A stretch of 13,330 bases of DNA from CAZUXE01 sp964624585 (GTDB lineage Bacteria; Hydrothermota; Tepidihabitantia; B3-TA06): positions 1 to 13,330 of the forward strand of contig CAZUXE010000046.1 in assembly GCA_964624585.1 (NCBI GenBank), written 5' to 3'. Positions within the stretch are counted from its first letter, which is position 1. Each line of letters starts with the position of its first letter. Positions 13,330-13,330 of this stretch are shown one piece after another. The notes under the pieces were generated by a model that saw only the letters and a list, made by a program, of their open reading frames with translations, was not told the DNA's origin and did not search any database. A program made the position numbers and the translations under genes.

Positions 13330-13330
13330 A

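Noticed and set aside
1..13330. tRNA or rRNA genes and insertion sequences
   Set aside because: No cloverleaf-like or conserved rRNA segments, transposase motifs or flanking terminal repeats were recognised by eye; a covariance-model scan would settle it.

Overview
The window reads as a contiguous piece of a bacterial chromosome, moderately AT-rich. Several genes have strong AGGAGG-type ribosome binding sites, and several promoters look sigma70-like with TTGACA -35 boxes. Two exported proteins end in what look like type IX secretion (T9SS, type A) C-terminal sorting domains. Together with the mix of a Crp/Fnr regulator, a DUF4388-containing response regulator and Roadblock/LC7 proteins, this suggests a lineage of the Bacteroidetes/Fibrobacteres-type (FCB) radiation or a candidate phylum such as WOR-3 or Cloacimonadota. 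That placement is an inference from gene content, not a measured phylogeny.

Layout: (1) 59-1705, an exported repeat protein with a carboxypeptidase-regulatory-like domain and a sorting tail. (2) 1860-2498, a Crp/Fnr-family regulator. (3) 2623-8386, a tight plus-strand housekeeping operon: prfA, prmC, nadK, a possible 28-codon small ORF, recN, a PgsA-like CDP-alcohol phosphatidyltransferase and a metallophosphoesterase. Most joints are ATGA overlaps or gaps of a few bases. (4) 8400-10414, a minus-strand signalling cluster read right to left: a stand-alone Roadblock/LC7 protein, then a receiver-DUF4388-Roadblock fusion, then a small cysteine-rich protein. (5) 10415-10859, a divergent intergenic region with five 11-bp tandem repeats. 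(6) 10860-12509, an exported calcium-loop beta-propeller with a sorting tail. (7) 12640-13329, a protein of the F420-0:gamma-glutamyl ligase family.

The operon joins translation termination (RF1 and its methyltransferase), NADP supply, DNA repair and membrane lipid synthesis, a loose housekeeping grouping. The signalling cluster is the most interesting part. The Roadblock domain of the fused regulator is the same length (128 aa) as the stand-alone paralogue, about 52% identical to it without gaps, and begins at an in-frame ATG with its own AAGGAGG Shine-Dalgarno. The fused gene may therefore give two products, or be a recent fusion of two genes that kept the old ribosome binding site. An A7 run lies just upstream in the linker, and a one-base change there would split the gene again.
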